Origin: UBA5066 sp046331465 | Lineage (GTDB): Bacteria > Acidobacteriota > Thermoanaerobaculia > UBA5066 | DNA: 64,000 nt | Direction of reading: 5' to 3' | Assembly: GCA_046331465.1 (NCBI GenBank) | Contig: JAXLQV010000002.1 | Coordinates: 372,001 to 436,000 of the forward strand | In this document: positions 7,067 to 15,630 of the stretch, one piece after another | Layout: the number at the start of each line of letters is the position of its first letter | Numbering within the stretch: position 1 is the first letter of the stretch | The notes under the pieces: model-generated | Told to the model about the DNA's origin: nothing | The model's database searches: none | What the model saw: the letters and a program-made list of their open reading frames with translations, nothing else | Translations under genes and position numbers: made by a program

Positions 7067-9066
7067 GCGGGGGCACCGAGCCCAGAGACGCGGCCCGGGC
7101 CGGCACGGCTCTCGCCGTGGCGGCGCTGACGCTTGGCTGGCTCTGGCTCTCGGACTGCCTCACGGTCGTCGCGGTGGGGTACGCGGAGCTCGACGACGGG
7201 CTCTTCGTTCGCCAGGCGCTCCACGTGGCGGGGGGAGCGTGGCTCGGGCCGTACGACGAGCGGACGCTCGCGAAGGGATCGGGCTATCCCCTCTTCCTCG
7301 GACTCTGCGTCCTCCTGCGGCTTTCCGTCCCGCTCGCCCAGAGGCTCCTCTACTCCCTGTCGAGCCTCGTCGCCGCCCGGGCGGTCGCCCCGCTCTTCCC
7401 GGGACGCCGGACGTTCGTCGCCGTCTATGCCGCTCTCCTCTTCCAGCCCGTCGCGTGGCGGAACCTGACGCGGGAGGCGATCTACCCGGCGCTCTCGCTT
7501 CTCGTCGTCGGCCTGGCGCTCGCCCTCCTGCTCCGTCCGGCCGCCGCCCCGCGGAAGGTGCTTCTCGGGTCGGTCCTCCTCGGGCTCGCCCTCGCGGCCT
7601 TCTGGATCACGCGGGAGGAGGGCGTCTGGATCGTCCCCTCCCTCCTCCTCGCCGCCGGAGCGCTCGCCGGGACGTGGCTGGCCCGGTTCGGCAGGACGAG
7701 GGAGCTGGGTGTCCGTCTCGCCGCCCTCGGGGCGGCGCCCGCGGCGTTCGGCGTCGTCCTTCTCGCGCACCTGGCGGCGAACCGGGTCGCGTACGGGGTC
7801 TTCACGCGGGTCGAGACCGTGTCGGCTCCGTTCACACGGGCGTACGGGGCGCTTTCGCGCATTCACGCGGGCGAGCCCCGGGCCTTCGTCCCGGTCTCGC
7901 GCGCGGCGCGGGAAGCCGCCTACGCCGTGAGCCCGGCGGTCCGCGAGCTGCGGGCCGACCTCGAGGGGCCGTTCGGCGCGCAGTTCGAGAGCTTCGGGTG
8001 CCGCGAGCTGCCGGGGACGTGCGGCGAGATCGCGGGCGGCTGGTTCCAGTGGGCGCTCCGCACGGCGGCGGCGCGGGCGGGGCACCACGCGAGCGCGGTC
8101 CGCGCGCGCGACTTCTACGACCGCCTCGCGCGCGAGGTGAACGCGGGGTGCGAGGACGGCCGGATCGCGTGCGGCCCGCGGCGGGCGACCCTGACGCCGG
8201 TCGACCTGGCGCCCGCGCTCGGCTGGATCTTCCGGAACCCCGGAACGGTCCTCTCCGCCGCGTTCGAGACGCTCGACGGGCTGCAGTGGAACCTCGGCGA
8301 GCGGTGGAGCGAGGGGAGCGCCGAGCAGCTCGCCCTCTTCTCGGAGGTCGCCTCGTCGCGTCTCGCCCCTCCGGCCGGCCGGTCGGAGGTCTCGGTCCGC
8401 GGCTGGGCCTTCGCCGGCGCGGGCGTCCCGGTCGAGCCGGGACTCGAGTCGGCCGGCCGGCCGGTCCAGGACGCGCGCTGGGAGCGCCTCCCCTCTCCCG
8501 ATGTGGCGGCGTTCCGCGGCGATCCCGCGATGGGGGAGGCGCGGTTCGTCCTGCGCGGCGACTGCGACGAGCCGTGCGCCCTCGTCCTCCGCCGGGGCGG
8601 GGAGGTCGTCAGCCGCACGCCGCTCCCGGCCTCGGGGAGCTTCCAGCCGGACGTCCCCGACGGCGTCGCCGCCTGGGTGGACGAGTCGGTCCGGACGCGG
8701 GACGCGAGCGCCTCGCGACCGACGGCCCGGATCGACGCCTTCCAGCGGACGATCTGGCTCGGCCTCGCCCGCCTCTTCCGGCGGGCGCTGCCGCCCGCCA
8801 CCGCCCTCGCGGCGGTCGCGGCCCTCGGCGCTCTCGCGCTCGCCGTCCGCCGGCGCGCCTCGGCCCCCGCGGCCACCGCGACGATCGTCGTCGCGGGAGC
8901 CGCGATCGCGCGCGTGGTCCTCGTCACCGCGGTCCACCGGACGTCGTTCCCCGCCCTCGGGCTGGGCTACCTCTCGCCGGCCTACTCCCTCGCGGTCCTC
9001 TTCGTGGCGGTCGCGCTCCTCGCCGCCGCCGACGGCCTCCGGCGGCGGCGAGCCGGCGGCTCCTGA
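7063..9066 (+). CDS. Large polytopic membrane protein, GT-C-like
   Basis: A 667-residue protein with about 8 N-terminal hydrophobic segments (residues 15-250), a long soluble region (about 260-560) with several cysteines, and 3 further membrane segments at the C-terminus. The first external loop contains ELDDGLFVRQALH, resembling the acidic catalytic loop of GT-C glycosyltransferases that use polyprenyl-phosphate sugars. I cannot assign a named family. It begins at a GTG overlapping the antiporter stop, so the two are translationally coupled. Its C-terminus almost meets the convergent YbaK gene. Confidence 0.7.
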   Translation: MSGGTEPRDAARAGTALAVAALTLGWLWLSDCLTVVAVGYAELDDGLFVRQALHVAGGAWLGPYDERTLAKGSGYPLFLGLCVLLRLSVPLAQRLLYSLSSLVAARAVAPLFPGRRTFVAVYAALLFQPVAWRNLTREAIYPALSLLVVGLALALLLRPAAAPRKVLLGSVLLGLALAAFWITREEGVWIVPSLLLAAGALAGTWLARFGRTRELGVRLAALGAAPAAFGVVLLAHLAANRVAYGVFTRVETVSAPFTRAYGALSRIHAGEPRAFVPVSRAAREAAYAVSPAVRELRADLEGPFGAQFESFGCRELPGTCGEIAGGWFQWALRTAAARAGHHASAVRARDFYDRLAREVNAGCEDGRIACGPRRATLTPVDLAPALGWIFRNPGTVLSAAFETLDGLQWNLGERWSEGSAEQLALFSEVASSRLAPPAGRSEVSVRGWAFAGAGVPVEPGLESAGRPVQDARWERLPSPDVAAFRGDPAMGEARFVLRGDCDEPCALVLRRGGEVVSRTPLPASGSFQPDVPDGVAAWVDESVRTRDASASRPTARIDAFQRTIWLGLARLFRRALPPATALAAVAALGALALAVRRRASAPAATATIVVAGAAIARVVLVTAVHRTSFPALGLGYLSPAYSLAVLFVAVALLAAADGLRRRRAGGS

Positions 9067-9069
9067 GCC

Positions 9070-9534
9070 CTACCGCTGGGCGAGCGCGGCGATCTTCGGC
9101 TTGACGAGGCGCTCGAAGTCCGCGTAGTGGAGCTTCATCAGCTCCGTGTGCGAGCCGGCGTTGAAGACGATCTCGTCGTCCTCGGCGAGCTTCGGGCTGA
9201 CGTAGACGTCCATGCCGTAGAGGTTCCCGAAGGGAGGCATCGCGCCCGCCTCGCAGTCGGGGAAGAGCTCGCGGAACTCCGCCTCGCTCGAGAGGACCAC
9301 GGTCTCGCCGCCGGTGATGTCCCGGAGGACCTGGAAGTCGACGCGCTGCGAGGCCGGGAGGACGATCATGACGGGCTTGCCGTCGACCTTCACCATGACG
9401 GTCTTGGCGAGCTCGCGTCCCTTGACGTGGGCCGAGGCGGCGATCTCCTGCGCCGTGTAGGCGGGTGAGTGGACGATCGATACCCAGCGGACGCCGTTCT
9501 GGTCGAGGTATTCCTTCAGCTTCCGGACGGGCAT
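9070..9534 (-). CDS. ybaK: YbaK/EbsC-family aminoacyl-tRNA deacylase
   Basis: A 154-residue cytoplasmic protein of the YbaK/ProX editing family, which hydrolyses mischarged aminoacyl-tRNA such as Cys-tRNA(Pro). Visible family features are HSPAYTAQEIAA near the N-terminus, the conserved lysine in AKTVMVKVDG and the glycine-rich MPPFGNLYGM in the second half. Length is typical. The ATG at 9534 has AAGGAGG 6 bases upstream. A short out-of-frame open frame with its own strong ribosome site overlaps the start. Confidence 0.85.
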   Translation of the reverse strand: MPVRKLKEYLDQNGVRWVSIVHSPAYTAQEIAASAHVKGRELAKTVMVKVDGKPVMIVLPASQRVDFQVLRDITGGETVVLSSEAEFRELFPDCEAGAMPPFGNLYGMDVYVSPKLAEDDEIVFNAGSHTELMKLHYADFERLVKPKIAALAQR

Positions 9535-9623
9535 GGGACCCTCCTTTCCGGCTGGGCGGGGCACGCCCCGCCCGGCCCGTTCGCGGGCGCTCGCGGTGTC
9601 TCGGCGTGGTGCGGCGCGCTCAT
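9516..9623 (-). CDS. Possible 35-residue upstream ORF
   Basis: An ATG at 9623 preceded by GGAGGTGA with ideal spacing opens a 35-codon frame that ends inside ybaK, in a different frame. A TAGAAT -10 candidate (9665-9660) lies upstream. The frame encloses an 8-bp hairpin (9554-9573) just upstream of the ybaK ribosome site, so translation of the small ORF could open or close ybaK initiation. The peptide is Pro/Ala-rich and matches nothing I know. It could also be chance. Confidence 0.3.
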   Translation of the reverse strand: MSAPHHAETPRAPANGPGGACPAQPERRVPCPSGS

Positions 9624-9746
9624 GCCGTCACCTCCGAACCAGTCGTGTGGCTCGGGGAGATTCTATGCCCCGGGGAGGCCTCGAAGACGCTGCGGCGCAG
9701 CGTCCGGGGCGGGGACGGGACGGGCCGCGGGAGGAGGAAAGGGAAA

Positions 9747-9779
9747 GGGCGGCGCGGGCCTTTCCGGCCGGCGCCGCCC
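9747..9779 (-). terminator. Compound hairpin between the M36 peptidase gene and ybaK
   Basis: GGGCGGCGC (9747-9755) pairs with 9771-9779, and an inner GGCC/GGCC pair closes on a TTTCC loop. Together with the neighbouring hairpin at 9796-9834 it occupies the gap after the peptidase stop. The rest of the 9535-9848 gap holds only the ybaK leader and upstream ORF. Confidence 0.4.
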
Positions 9780-9795
9780 CGCGTTCGTCGGGCTC

Positions 9796-9834
9796 GGCCC
9801 TCGGGCGCGTCCGGGGAGGACGCGCCCGAGGGCC
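9796..9834 (-). terminator. Perfect 17-bp hairpin after the M36 peptidase gene
   Basis: A 17-bp perfect inverted repeat with a 5-base loop (GGGGA) lies 14 bases beyond the leftward stop codon at 9849. It is the strongest hairpin I found in the window and is well placed to end the peptidase transcript, though no T-run follows. Confidence 0.6.
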
Positions 9835-9848
9835 GTCGCAGCGAGAGG

Positions 9849-12800
9849 TCAGGCCCGGATGCGGATGAGGCTCCAGGCGGCGAGGACGATGCCGAGCGCG
9901 AGGGCGAGGAGCCCGGCGCCGGAGAGCGTCGGGATCAGAGCCTCGCCGTCGGCCGCGAGCGTGAAGCTCGTCGGGTCGGCGGCGCCGCCGGCGGCGGGGT
10001 CGTCCGAGAGGACTGTCGTCTCGGCCGTCCCGTTCAGGTCGGCGTCGTAGAAGAGGGTCGCCTGGTTGGTGACGACCGTCTGGCCGAACCCGTACTTCAC
10101 CTTGGCCGTGATCGTGATCGTGACGTTTCCGCCCGCGGCGATCGTGCCGTCCCAGGTGACGGTCCCCGTCGCGGGCGTCGCGACCGTGGTGCCGGACGTC
10201 GCCGTGGCCGAGACGAGGGTCAGGGCCAGCGGCAGGACGTCGGTCAGCTCGTGAGTCGGCGAGTCGAGGGAGGCGGAGCTGCCGCCGTTGTGGAGGACGA
10301 TGGTGTAGGTGACCGTGCCGTACGCGGCGTAGGTCCCGGCCGCGGTCTTCGTGGCGGAGAGGCTCGAGCTCGCGACGACGAACGAGGTCGGGTTCGTGGC
10401 GCCCGCCACTCCCGGGTCGTCGGTGACGACCGTCGCGTCGTTCGTCCCGTTTCCGTCCGAGTCGTAGGAGACGGTCCCCTGGCTGCTGATGGTCTGCCCC
10501 TGCTTGCCGGCTGCGATCGTCGCGGTGATCGTGATCGTCGCCGTACCGCCGAGCGGGGCGAGCGAGCCGTTCCAGGTGACGGTGTTCGTCCCGACCGTGG
10601 CGACGGCGGTGCCGGATGTGGCGTTCGCCGAGACGAGCGTGACTCCGGCCGGCAGGACGTCGGTGTACTCGTTCCCCGGGTTGTCGGCCTGTCCGATCGT
10701 CCCGGCGTTCGTGAGGGTGACGGTGTAGGTGACCGTCTGCCCGACGTTGAAGGTCCCCGCGACGGTCTTCGTGCCGGTGATCCCCGAGGTGGCGACGAAG
10801 GCGGTGCAGTCGAAGTGGACCGGTGTGACGAGGATCGACCAGGAGTTCAGGGTGCCGGTGTCGCCGGAGTACTGGTCCGACGTGTGGGCGCTCCAGACGC
10901 CCTTCGTGGAGCTTCCGTCGTACCGCGAGAGGCTGCCGACGGGATCCGCCGGCAGACCGAGCCCGGGGACCGTCCAGGGCGCGTTGAAGACCGGGAGCCA
11001 CGATTTCGTATACGGCGCGTCGGCGGGCACGGCCTGGACCATGTCGTTCGCGGCCGTGTTCGCGACCTCGTCGTCGACGACCATGTTCGTCATGTTGTCC
11101 CCGGATCCGCCGTCGACGAGCCCGCCGACGAGCGACACGAGGTCCGTGCCGGTTCCCGCCGGAGAGCGGAGCATCAGGCTGAGATCGCCGGGGAACGTGT
11201 GGGTGACGCCGTCGACACGGAAGTCGAGGTCGGCGATCTCGTAGTCGTCGGCGATCGTCAGCTGGTCGAAGACACCGCGTGGGGTGTAGTCGGGAATGCC
11301 GAGGTCAGGAGTCGTGTCCTTCGTGTAGATGACGACCGGGTCGGTGCCGTTGCGCGTGCCGACGCGAAGGCGGAAGGAAGTCGATGTCGTGCCGAGGTTC
11401 GAGACCGTCGTGAGGGTGAAGTCGATCGCGCTGCCGCAGGCGACCGAAGGAGCGACCGTGATCAGGAAGGAGTCGCCCGCGGCTGCACCGGTCGGGGCGA
11501 TCGCGCCGTAGGTCGAGGTCCCGTCCCAGATCGTGATGCCCGGGGTCGAGGTCGTCAGCGTTGCGCTGGCGCCCGTAACCGCCTTGGACGCGGCGCGCCA
11601 CGGGTTCGTCAGCTTCACCGTGAGGAGAAGCGACTCGCCCGGGTCGATGGCTCCGTTGTTGTTTGTGGCCGCGTCGCCGACCGTCACGTCCGTGATCGGG
11701 TTGACGACGTCCAGGTAGGGGACCTTGAAGGACTCCTGCACAGCGAGGTGCCCGGCCACGTAGCCGAAGGCGACGTTGTAGGGCGTCTTCGCGCCGTAGC
11801 CGAGCCCCCGGTCGGCAAAGCCGGCCCAGATCGACGCCTCGTTCGCGCAGGCGTTCGTGGCGCAGTCGGCGTCGAAGAGGGCATCACGCGCGTCGGTGAA
11901 GGTCGGGTCGAGCGGCGTCAGCTTCAGCGCGTCGGTGACGAGCTGGAGCATCGTCTGATTCCCGGTCGGGACGTTACCGTTCGCGCCCGCCGGGTCGGCG
12001 ATCACCCTGCTCCTCACCTCCCAGAGCGTGAGCGCCCAGATCTCGCCGGCGTTGTGGACCTCCAGCCCTCCTGCCCAATTCGCGTCGAGCGGGTCCGGGG
12101 CGATGCCACCGGAGAGGTCGTTCGTGACGTCGTCGACGTCGGCCCAGGTCATCGGGTTGATCGAGTTGTTCGTGGAGTAGGGGAAGCGTCGGATGCCGTA
12201 GACGTAGTTGTCGAGGTATGGGTAGCCGAATGCCTTGTAGGTGGCGTAGGCGCCCGACGCGTACTGGCCGTTCGGGTCGTCGAGCGCCGTGTTGTTGAGC
12301 AGCGAGAGGGCGTAGAAGTCGCTCCATCCCTCGCCGAGGCCGCCGGCGGGGTCCCAGTTGAGGCCGGCGCCGTTGCCGACGAGACGGTTCGAGAGTCCGT
12401 GGGTCAGCTCGTGGAGGACAATCTCGGCGTCGAGGCCGCCGTCACGGTCGATCGTCGGGCCCGTGAACCGGTACATCTGCATCCGGCCCGAGCTGCCGTC
12501 CGGGGGCGTCGCGAAGTTCGCGTTGTTCGTCCCGGCGTTGTCCTCGGCGTCGGCGAGGACCCGGTCACCGCCGAGGCCCGTTCCGCTGAAGTTCGTCTGC
12601 TGGAAGTTCCCGGAGCCCTCGTCGAACCCGAGGGCGTACGTCTTGTCGTGGTACCAGTTCGACATGTAGAAGAGCTGGGTCACTGCGCCGCGGCGGAAGA
12701 TATCGACGGGGAGTGTCCCGTTGTTCCCGTTGCCGGTGGCGGTCTGTCCGGCCTCCGGGTCCCCGCCCTGCGGGGGCGGAAGGAAGTTCGTCTCGAAGTC

Positions 12801-14108
12801 GCGCGGCGCGGTCCCGAGGAAGTCGCGGTTGCGGGAGTTCGCGTCCGGGTTTCCCGTCGGCCGTCCGTTCCCGTCGAGGACGCTCGACGCGACCGTGTCG
12901 CACGCGTTGGCGGGGGTGACCCGGTCGAGGCAGGTGAGGACGTTGTTGCCGAGCGTCTGCGTCTCGTTGGCGGTGCAGCCGCCGCCCGGGCAGTCGTCGA
13001 TCCAGCCGTTCGGGCTCGCCGTGGCGCTCATCGCCGTGTGCATGCTGACGATCGTCGGGCTGATCCCGGTGAACTGCGTCCCCGAGCCCGGGGCCACGGT
13101 GTTCGGGGACTGCGGCGCCGGGCTGTCGGCGGGCGTCACGCCGTCGGCCTGGACGAAGACGCGGAAGCGCGCGTCGTGGGCCGAGGCGTAGTTCCGCATG
13201 TTCTTCCGCCAGAGGACGTCGCCCGTCTGGGCGTCGACGACGGCGTACCAGTCGGCGTCGCCCTCCGTGAAGACGACGAGCGACCAGGCCGGGACGAGGA
13301 CCCCCGGCGCGAGCGGGAAGAGGACCTGCCTCGCCGTGAGAGGGCCGGCGACGTAATCGGCGTCCTCGGCGAACTGGGTACCGCCAGGCGTCTCCCCCAT
13401 GAGCGTGAAGGAGCCCGGGTCGGCCGTCTTGCCGACGGAAGCGAGGAGGCGGGTCACCGCCACGGGGGCCGTGACGAGGTTCGTCGTGGCGACGGCGTTT
13501 GCGGCGGCGCGCGCCTGCGGGACCATCCGGCCGACGGAGCCGACGAGGCGGCCGTCCTTCGTGACGAGGAAGCGCGTCTCGCTCTGGAAGACGGGCCGCC
13601 CGTCGATCCGCTGCTCCATCCGGAGCATCCGGAGGCCGCTCGCGCCGCCGGCGCTGTCGCCGACGACGTAGAGGTCGCCGAGGTCGGCGGCCGTGAGGCC
13701 GTAGAGCGAGGCGTAGCGGCTGACGAAGCCTCGGACGATGTCCTCGGTCCTTCCGGCTGCGGGCCCGGTGAGCGCGCCGGCCCGGTTCCTCACGAGGGTC
13801 GGGGCCCCGGTAAGGCTCGAGACCTTCACGTCGAGCGCGGGCATGCTCGCCCGGAGGGCGGAGATCGCGCCCGCGATTCCCGACGTCGCGCCGCGGGCCC
13901 GGGCGAGGCCGGCCTCGCGGAGGCCGGGGCGGGCCGCGACGGCGCGATCGAAGGAGTCCTTCAGGTTGACGCGCGCGTCGGCCATGCGCGGCGGGGCGCC
14001 GCGCGGAGACGGGTCGGGACGGGTGACGGCGAGGCCCTGCGTCGCGAGGACGATCGAGGCCACGAGGACGGCACGGCGCGGTAGTCCGCTTCCCAGGGCG
14101 CTTCTCAA
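9849..14108 (-). CDS. Secreted M36 fungalysin-like metallopeptidase with P-domain, DUF11 repeats and IPTL-CTERM tail
   Basis: A 1419-residue exported protease. Order: signal peptide (1 to about 26), FTP/PepSY-like propeptide (about 50-330), M36 catalytic domain with zinc motif HELTHG at 566-571 and third ligand in GEGWSD near 592, and a CARDB-like segment (DPGESLLLTVKLTN). Then come a proprotein-convertase P-domain (about 955-1100), two DUF11 adhesion-type repeats (about 1105-1380), and a tail beginning IPTLSGAG at 1392 followed by a hydrophobic helix and RIRA. That tail matches IPTL-CTERM sorting signals read by exosortase-type enzymes, except that the usual Trp is replaced. The TTG start at 14108 is supported by GGAGGAG 5 bases upstream and the signal peptide. 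It is likely cell-surface anchored or released after sorting. Confidence 0.88.
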   Translation of the reverse strand: MRSALGSGLPRRAVLVASIVLATQGLAVTRPDPSPRGAPPRMADARVNLKDSFDRAVAARPGLREAGLARARGATSGIAGAISALRASMPALDVKVSSLTGAPTLVRNRAGALTGPAAGRTEDIVRGFVSRYASLYGLTAADLGDLYVVGDSAGGASGLRMLRMEQRIDGRPVFQSETRFLVTKDGRLVGSVGRMVPQARAAANAVATTNLVTAPVAVTRLLASVGKTADPGSFTLMGETPGGTQFAEDADYVAGPLTARQVLFPLAPGVLVPAWSLVVFTEGDADWYAVVDAQTGDVLWRKNMRNYASAHDARFRVFVQADGVTPADSPAPQSPNTVAPGSGTQFTGISPTIVSMHTAMSATASPNGWIDDCPGGGCTANETQTLGNNVLTCLDRVTPANACDTVASSVLDGNGRPTGNPDANSRNRDFLGTAPRDFETNFLPPPQGGDPEAGQTATGNGNNGTLPVDIFRRGAVTQLFYMSNWYHDKTYALGFDEGSGNFQQTNFSGTGLGGDRVLADAEDNAGTNNANFATPPDGSSGRMQMYRFTGPTIDRDGGLDAEIVLHELTHGLSNRLVGNGAGLNWDPAGGLGEGWSDFYALSLLNNTALDDPNGQYASGAYATYKAFGYPYLDNYVYGIRRFPYSTNNSINPMTWADVDDVTNDLSGGIAPDPLDANWAGGLEVHNAGEIWALTLWEVRSRVIADPAGANGNVPTGNQTMLQLVTDALKLTPLDPTFTDARDALFDADCATNACANEASIWAGFADRGLGYGAKTPYNVAFGYVAGHLAVQESFKVPYLDVVNPITDVTVGDAATNNNGAIDPGESLLLTVKLTNPWRAASKAVTGASATLTTSTPGITIWDGTSTYGAIAPTGAAAGDSFLITVAPSVACGSAIDFTLTTVSNLGTTSTSFRLRVGTRNGTDPVVIYTKDTTPDLGIPDYTPRGVFDQLTIADDYEIADLDFRVDGVTHTFPGDLSLMLRSPAGTGTDLVSLVGGLVDGGSGDNMTNMVVDDEVANTAANDMVQAVPADAPYTKSWLPVFNAPWTVPGLGLPADPVGSLSRYDGSSTKGVWSAHTSDQYSGDTGTLNSWSILVTPVHFDCTAFVATSGITGTKTVAGTFNVGQTVTYTVTLTNAGTIGQADNPGNEYTDVLPAGVTLVSANATSGTAVATVGTNTVTWNGSLAPLGGTATITITATIAAGKQGQTISSQGTVSYDSDGNGTNDATVVTDDPGVAGATNPTSFVVASSSLSATKTAAGTYAAYGTVTYTIVLHNGGSSASLDSPTHELTDVLPLALTLVSATATSGTTVATPATGTVTWDGTIAAGGNVTITITAKVKYGFGQTVVTNQATLFYDADLNGTAETTVLSDDPAAGGAADPTSFTLAADGEALIPTLSGAGLLALALGIVLAAWSLIRIRA

Positions 14109-14294
14109 GCTCTCTCCTCCGTTTTCGGTATGGGTTCCGGATGATGTGAGGGGGGGAAGTCGCGGGGAGCCTATCACCGGGCTTTCGCCCGGGCGCAAGG
14201 GTTCTCGGCGAGGGAAACGGGTCCGGGTCCGTCCGGTTCGAGGGCAGCTCCGCGGTACAGCCGGCCCGGGCGGGGCCCTAAACTCGCGGCGCCG
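14109..14294. other. Divergent intergenic region with a 6-bp hairpin
   Basis: This gap separates the leftward peptidase from the rightward MFS gene. It contains CCGGGC-TTTC-GCCCGG (14177-14192) and the rightward -10 candidate TAAACT (14279-14284), 10 bases before the MFS ATG. The leftward gene has a clear ribosome site but no clear -10. Confidence 0.35.
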
Positions 14295-15587
14295 ATGTCC
14301 GCGCCGCGACCCCTGGAGGCGCTCCGCTTCCGCGACTTCCGGGCCCTCTGGGCCGGCCAGATCGTCTCGCTCACCGGGACGCAGATGCAGTCCGTGGCGA
14401 TCCACTGGCACGTCTACCTCCTGACCGGGTCGCCCCTCGCACTCGGCCTCGTCGGCCTGACCCGGGCCGTCCCGATCGTCCTCTTCTCCCTCCTCGGCGG
14501 CGTCGTCGCCGACCGGCGCGACCGGAGGGTCGTGATGGGGGCGGCGCAGGCCGCCATGACCCTCGCCGCGCTCCTCCTCGCGGGCCTCACGTTCACGGGG
14601 CGCGACTCGCTCGCGGCGATCTACGTCGTCACGGCGCTCTCGGCGTCGGCCTCGGCCTTCGATGGGCCGGCGCGCCAGGCCCTCCTCCCGCGCCTCGTGC
14701 CGCTCTCGCACCTCTCGGGAGCCGTCTCGCTGAACCTCGCGATGTTCCACGCGGCGATGATCTCGGGGCCGGCGCTCGCGGGGCTCCTGATCGCCCGGCT
14801 CGCGCCGGGGGCCGCGCACGGCGCGCGGGGCCTCGGCTGGATCTACCTCGGGAACGCGCTCTCGTTCGGCGCCGTCCTCCTCGCTCTCGCCACGATGCGG
14901 ACGTCGGGGAAGGTCGAGGCGCCCCCCGAGGGGCACGCCGCACCGCTCGAGGCGCTCCGCGAGGGGCTCCGCTTCGTCTTCACGACGCCGGTCATGGTCT
15001 GGACGATGGCGCTCGACTTCTTCGCGACGTTCTTCTCCGGCGCCCTCTCGCTCCTTCCGATCGTGGCCGACCGCGTCCTCGGCGTCGGCGGGCACGGCTA
15101 CGGGTGGCTCATGACGGCGCCGGCCGTCGGGGCCCTCGCCGGCGCGCTCCTGACGAGCGTCGCGCGGCTCCCGAGGAGGCAGGGGGTCGTCCTCCTCGCG
15201 TCGGTCGCGGCCTACGGGGGCCTCACGGTCGTCTACGGCCTGTCGCGCTCCTTCTGGCTCACGTTCGCCGCGCTCGCGCTCTCGGGCCTCGCCGACTCGA
15301 TCTCGACGGTGATCCGCCAGCTCGTGCGGCAGCTCGCGACGCCCGACGCCCTCCGGGGCCGGATGACGTCGGTGAACATGATCTTCTTCATGGGCGGGCC
15401 GCAGCTCGGCGAGCTCGAGGCGGGCTTCGTCGCGTCGCTCTTCGCCTCGGCCGCGGTCGGCGTGACCGTGTCGATCGCGTCGGGCGGGCTCGCGACCGTC
15501 CTCGCGGCGGCGGCGGTCGCCGCACTCTCGCCCGCGGTCCGCGGCTACCTCGCCCCCGGCGCCGGGAGCGCCCCGCCGGGCTCCTGA
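14295..15587 (+). CDS. MFS exporter, EntS-like
   Basis: A 430-residue inner-membrane MFS protein. The N-terminus LRFRDFRALWAGQIVSLTGT and the loop VVADRRDRRVV are typical of the MFS_3/EntS branch (enterobactin exporter and macrolide exporters). About 12 hydrophobic helices are visible. The start ATG lies 10 bases after a TAAACT box with no ribosome site, consistent with a leaderless mRNA. No siderophore genes are nearby, so the substrate is unknown. Confidence 0.85.
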   Translation: MSAPRPLEALRFRDFRALWAGQIVSLTGTQMQSVAIHWHVYLLTGSPLALGLVGLTRAVPIVLFSLLGGVVADRRDRRVVMGAAQAAMTLAALLLAGLTFTGRDSLAAIYVVTALSASASAFDGPARQALLPRLVPLSHLSGAVSLNLAMFHAAMISGPALAGLLIARLAPGAAHGARGLGWIYLGNALSFGAVLLALATMRTSGKVEAPPEGHAAPLEALREGLRFVFTTPVMVWTMALDFFATFFSGALSLLPIVADRVLGVGGHGYGWLMTAPAVGALAGALLTSVARLPRRQGVVLLASVAAYGGLTVVYGLSRSFWLTFAALALSGLADSISTVIRQLVRQLATPDALRGRMTSVNMIFFMGGPQLGELEAGFVASLFASAAVGVTVSIASGGLATVLAAAAVAALSPAVRGYLAPGAGSAPPGS

Positions 15588-15617
15588 CGGCGGGCCGGCC
15601 ACGCCTCCGCACCCTGC

Positions 15618-15623
15618 TACGCT
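15618..15623 (+). promoter_or_regulatory. -10 box of a probable leaderless promoter
   Basis: TACGCT is followed by 7 bases and then the GTG start at 15631. It is intergenic, so the box is not a by-product of an upstream stop codon. Confidence 0.45.
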
Positions 15624-15630
15624 CGCCGGC

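Noticed and set aside
3958..9066. Open frame of 1702 codons running across three genes
   Set aside because: It is Arg/Pro/Gly-rich out-of-frame sequence of the racemase and antiporter genes. Only its end, from GTG 7063, is real.
9535..9848. tRNA or structured RNA gene in the 314-base gap
   Set aside because: The folding potential is explained by simple hairpins. No tRNA cloverleaf or TpsiC-like sequence is present.
14109..15602. Upstream extension of the M36 peptidase frame to a start at 15602
   Set aside because: It is antisense to a convincing MFS gene and low in complexity. The TTG at 14108 has a ribosome site and a signal peptide directly after it.
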